This document shows, in pieces, positions 19,777 to 21,848 of a DNA stretch of 21,848 bases (position 1 is the first letter of the stretch; each line of letters begins with the position of its first letter). The stretch spans positions 1-21,848 of the forward strand of contig JASJQH010000195.1 of assembly GCA_040143965.1 (NCBI GenBank). Direction: 5' to 3'. The stretch is from Basidiobolus ranarum. Taxonomy: Eukaryota > Basidiobolomycota > Basidiobolomycetes > Basidiobolales. A program made the translations under genes and the position numbers. The notes under the pieces were generated by a model, which was not told the DNA's origin, searched no databases, and saw only the letters and a list, made by a program, of their open reading frames with translations.

Positions 19777-21249
19777 ATGATCAAATCTTCTTAATTAATG
19801 GATGTTAAAGGTGTATGAATTGCAAAACTGCAACCGTCAAACTTGTGAAGGGTAAGACTTGCCACATAAATCACTCATAAACGGATAAAATGGTAAATAG
19901 TTTAACTACAATAGTTAGATCAACCAATCAGCACATTTCAAACTTCGGGTAGTTTTGATGAATTATCCTAAATTATTCCGGTGTTTATTATCGGATATGC
20001 CAGAAATCCGACACCCGTAAGAAATTAAAAGAATAACTGAAGCCAAGATACTGCAGCAACATTACAGGTTATTAAATAGCAAGTAAAAAATGAAATATCT
20101 TATCTCTGCTCATATTTCTAATCCAATCATCACTCTTGAAAACAATAACAACGGCTGGAAGGTTGAATTTATCGAGATACTTATTATACATGCGCTAATA
20201 TCGGCAGCAACATTGTACAGCCTACGTACATATTTAGGGTAGATATAGCCTTGATCCATGATCGCCAAATCGACATCTGAATATCGTGCAAAGAGCATGA
20301 GGAATGCATGAAATGGCTCATCTGAAGTATTTTCATTCTTTAAGCGCTATAGGGACCAACTGCGCAGCCAAGCACCATTGTCATTAGCCAGAAGCGGCAA
20401 CCAATGGTGTACAAATACTAAAAATATCTTCAGAATATGAGACAAGGTCTACCCATGTAAAGGATATGAAATTGAATGCACGTAGCTAATAGGTTGCATT
20501 GTACATCTTACCAAAACGGTAGCGTTGTAGGACTATTAAGGATATACTCCGGGTTCTTAGTATCATCCAGAAGAAAGCGCGAGCCTATGAAATGCTAGAA
20601 ACATTGCAATTGGCACTACTTTGACGTAATTTCAGACGAGTAGGGGGCGCTGATTAGTGGTTCACTGGATGGCTCACTTAATCCATAACCAACTGTATCA
20701 CGTCAAACCGCATATAGTCATGCATGGAATCCTGATTTCATAAATTCGTGACACACCGGACAACGCGTATTTGCGTAACAGTCCAGAGGATGCTGACCCT
20801 GACTCCATTCGGTTTCAAATACAAGCGACCCTGAGTTCAAGTGGCAAAAGAGCACACTTAGGAAAGGTTATCACTTCAATCTACCTGGAAGTAGCGATCC
20901 TGGATAAATGATTTAAAGTTACTATAGTTACCACTAATCAGCTAAATCCAGTTGGTCACTCACTGCATGCGCTCGATACTTCCTGTCCAATCATGCACCG
21001 CGAGCGAAAAGAGAGACAGTCGATCTTGATGTCATGTTTCAATATCAAATGGAGCTTCAAGCACTGTAAATATACCGAAATTCACTTTCTAGAATCTGTG
21101 GCTTCATTATTCTGCGAATCCGGTGCTACCTAATAATCGTATGGAGGTACCGATCTTGGCACAGTGACCAATCCAGTCATTGATCAAGTGATATGGAATG
21201 CCCCAAACGTTCTACCAACAGATCTGTCCAATCATCACCACCGATGGAC
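19777..21249. other. Divergent interval with no assignable gene; ambiguous coding-like stretches
   Basis: About 1.5 kb between the lipid kinase start and the TATA box of the next gene. 19777-20100 is ordinary AT-rich intergenic DNA. From about 20200 to 21190 the sequence looks less AT-rich, and several 20-60 codon open stretches occur on both strands without a dominant frame. The longest on the minus strand is around 20170-20345 (contains ARYSDVDLAIMDQG); protein-like pieces on the plus strand lie around 20745-20908 and 20910-21130. I could not fit them into a spliced gene or recognise a family. It may be a decayed coding region, an unannotated non-coding transcript, or chance. Confidence 0.5.
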
Positions 21250-21257
21250 TATATAAA
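21250..21257 (+). promoter_or_regulatory. Candidate TATA box of the last gene
   Basis: TATATAAA about 117 bases before the ATG at 21374, followed by a C/T-rich stretch (21296-21355) of the kind found near fungal transcription starts. Together they look like a core promoter for a well-expressed gene. Confidence 0.5.
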
Positions 21258-21373
21258 TGGATGTGTGCTGCCATCAACAAAATTCGATATTTCTACTCAT
21301 CCCTCTCTCATTCCATACCCCTCCTTGTTATATTTCAACTCCCACCCAATCCATTTTTGTAGAAAACTTCGTT

Positions 21374-21848
21374 ATGCTTTCTGAATCTTCCGTTTCTCAA
21401 TTCTTCCGTATTTCTCCTCATTTGGTTGAAAGACCTCAGTCACCCAGTATTGTCAATGCTCAGCCTATCCCTACCAAATCGATCCGTCCCTCTCCTTTGA
21501 ACAGTATTCCAGATGAGCATCAAATCTCTCCTATTTTAGCTCCATCACCCAAGAAAATGGTTTATCGTTCTGGTAGTGTTAGTTCTGATGTTGATGACAT
21601 GTCTCCTTGGGGATTGCCCACTTTATCAGACGACAGTGATGAAGACAGCTATGATGGTGATTCTATTTCTGATCATTTGGAAGATACCGAATCCAGTGAA
21701 GCTTTTGCTGAGCTTTTTAGCATCATCCATAAATCAACTGCTCCCTCATCTCCTCGACTTAGCGAGAACCACTTCGAGAACTTGAGTGTCTCTGAACAAG
21801 AGCCTTGTGATTATTTTGGACGTTCTCCAATTTCACGCACTCAAAATC
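21374..21848 (+). CDS. Unrecognised acidic Ser/Pro-rich protein, 3' end beyond window
   Basis: An ATG opens a frame that stays open for 158 codons to the window edge. The start is MLSESSVSQFFRISPHLVER. The sequence is Ser/Pro-rich with several SP and SPR/SPK-like sites (RPSPL, APSPK, SSPRLSE, GRSPIS) that could be proline-directed phosphorylation sites. An acidic block follows (LSDDSDEDSYDGDSISDH), then a possible helix (SEAFAELFSIIHKS). It looks intrinsically disordered and cytoplasmic or nuclear; no signal peptide or membrane segment is seen. I do not recognise a family. The strong codon regularity, TATA box and C/T-rich leader support a real gene. Many such fungal N-termini belong to regulators with a C-terminal DNA-binding domain, but that part is not in view. 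Confidence 0.75.
   Translation, partial: MLSESSVSQFFRISPHLVERPQSPSIVNAQPIPTKSIRPSPLNSIPDEHQISPILAPSPKKMVYRSGSVSSDVDDMSPWGLPTLSDDSDEDSYDGDSISDHLEDTESSEAFAELFSIIHKSTAPSSPRLSENHFENLSVSEQEPCDYFGRSPISRTQN

Noticed and set aside
1-21848. Search for mobile elements, virus-like copies, CRISPR arrays or gene clusters of a defence type
   Set aside because: No terminal repeats, transposase, reverse transcriptase, capsid-like or repeat-spacer structure was seen. The neighbouring genes are typical fungal housekeeping or regulatory genes with no sign of a joint system.

Overview
The window looks like nuclear DNA of a fungus. It is AT-rich, and its genes are cut by many short introns, mostly 50-70 bases, with GTAAGT-like donors and CTAAC-like branch points. 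Several proteins belong to fungal families: a PTR2 peptide transporter, a VNX1-type vacuolar cation/H+ exchanger and a YAP1/PAP1-like bZIP factor. A plant-type leucine-rich-repeat surface protein hints at an early-diverging lineage (zygomycete-grade), but that placement is inference. No species can be named from sequence alone.

Layout, left to right: (1) 3' part of a PTR2/POT oligopeptide transporter (+). (2) A doubtful small gene (-) near 1.9-2.2 kb. (3) A four-exon VNX1-like exchanger of 960 aa (-). (4) A seven-exon casein kinase I (+). (5) A four-exon AP-1-like bZIP factor of 350 aa (-). (6) An eight-exon, short ORC1 (+). (7) A twelve-exon secreted LRR protein with a predicted GPI-anchor signal (-). 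(8) A seven-exon sphingoid long-chain-base kinase (-). (9) A roughly 1.6 kb interval with no assignable gene. (10) The 5' end of an unrecognised acidic, Ser/Pro-rich protein (+), open to the window edge.

These are independent eukaryotic genes, not an operon. Three gene pairs are divergent and could share promoters: exchanger/CK1, bZIP/ORC1 and lipid kinase/last gene. The functions are mostly housekeeping or stress related: peptide uptake, vacuolar ion balance, CK1 signalling, oxidative-stress transcription, replication licensing and sphingolipid signalling. Exon structures were built by hand from splice signals plus protein-family continuity. Every junction reported keeps the reading frame.

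I found no mobile element, virus-like element, CRISPR array, tRNA or rRNA, and nothing that amounts to a new multi-gene system. The points most worth a second look are the one-repeat-per-exon LRR gene with an anchored/secreted splice option, the ORC1 without a visible BAH domain, the altered cysteine-rich end of the bZIP factor, and the ambiguous interval at 20.3-21.2 kb.
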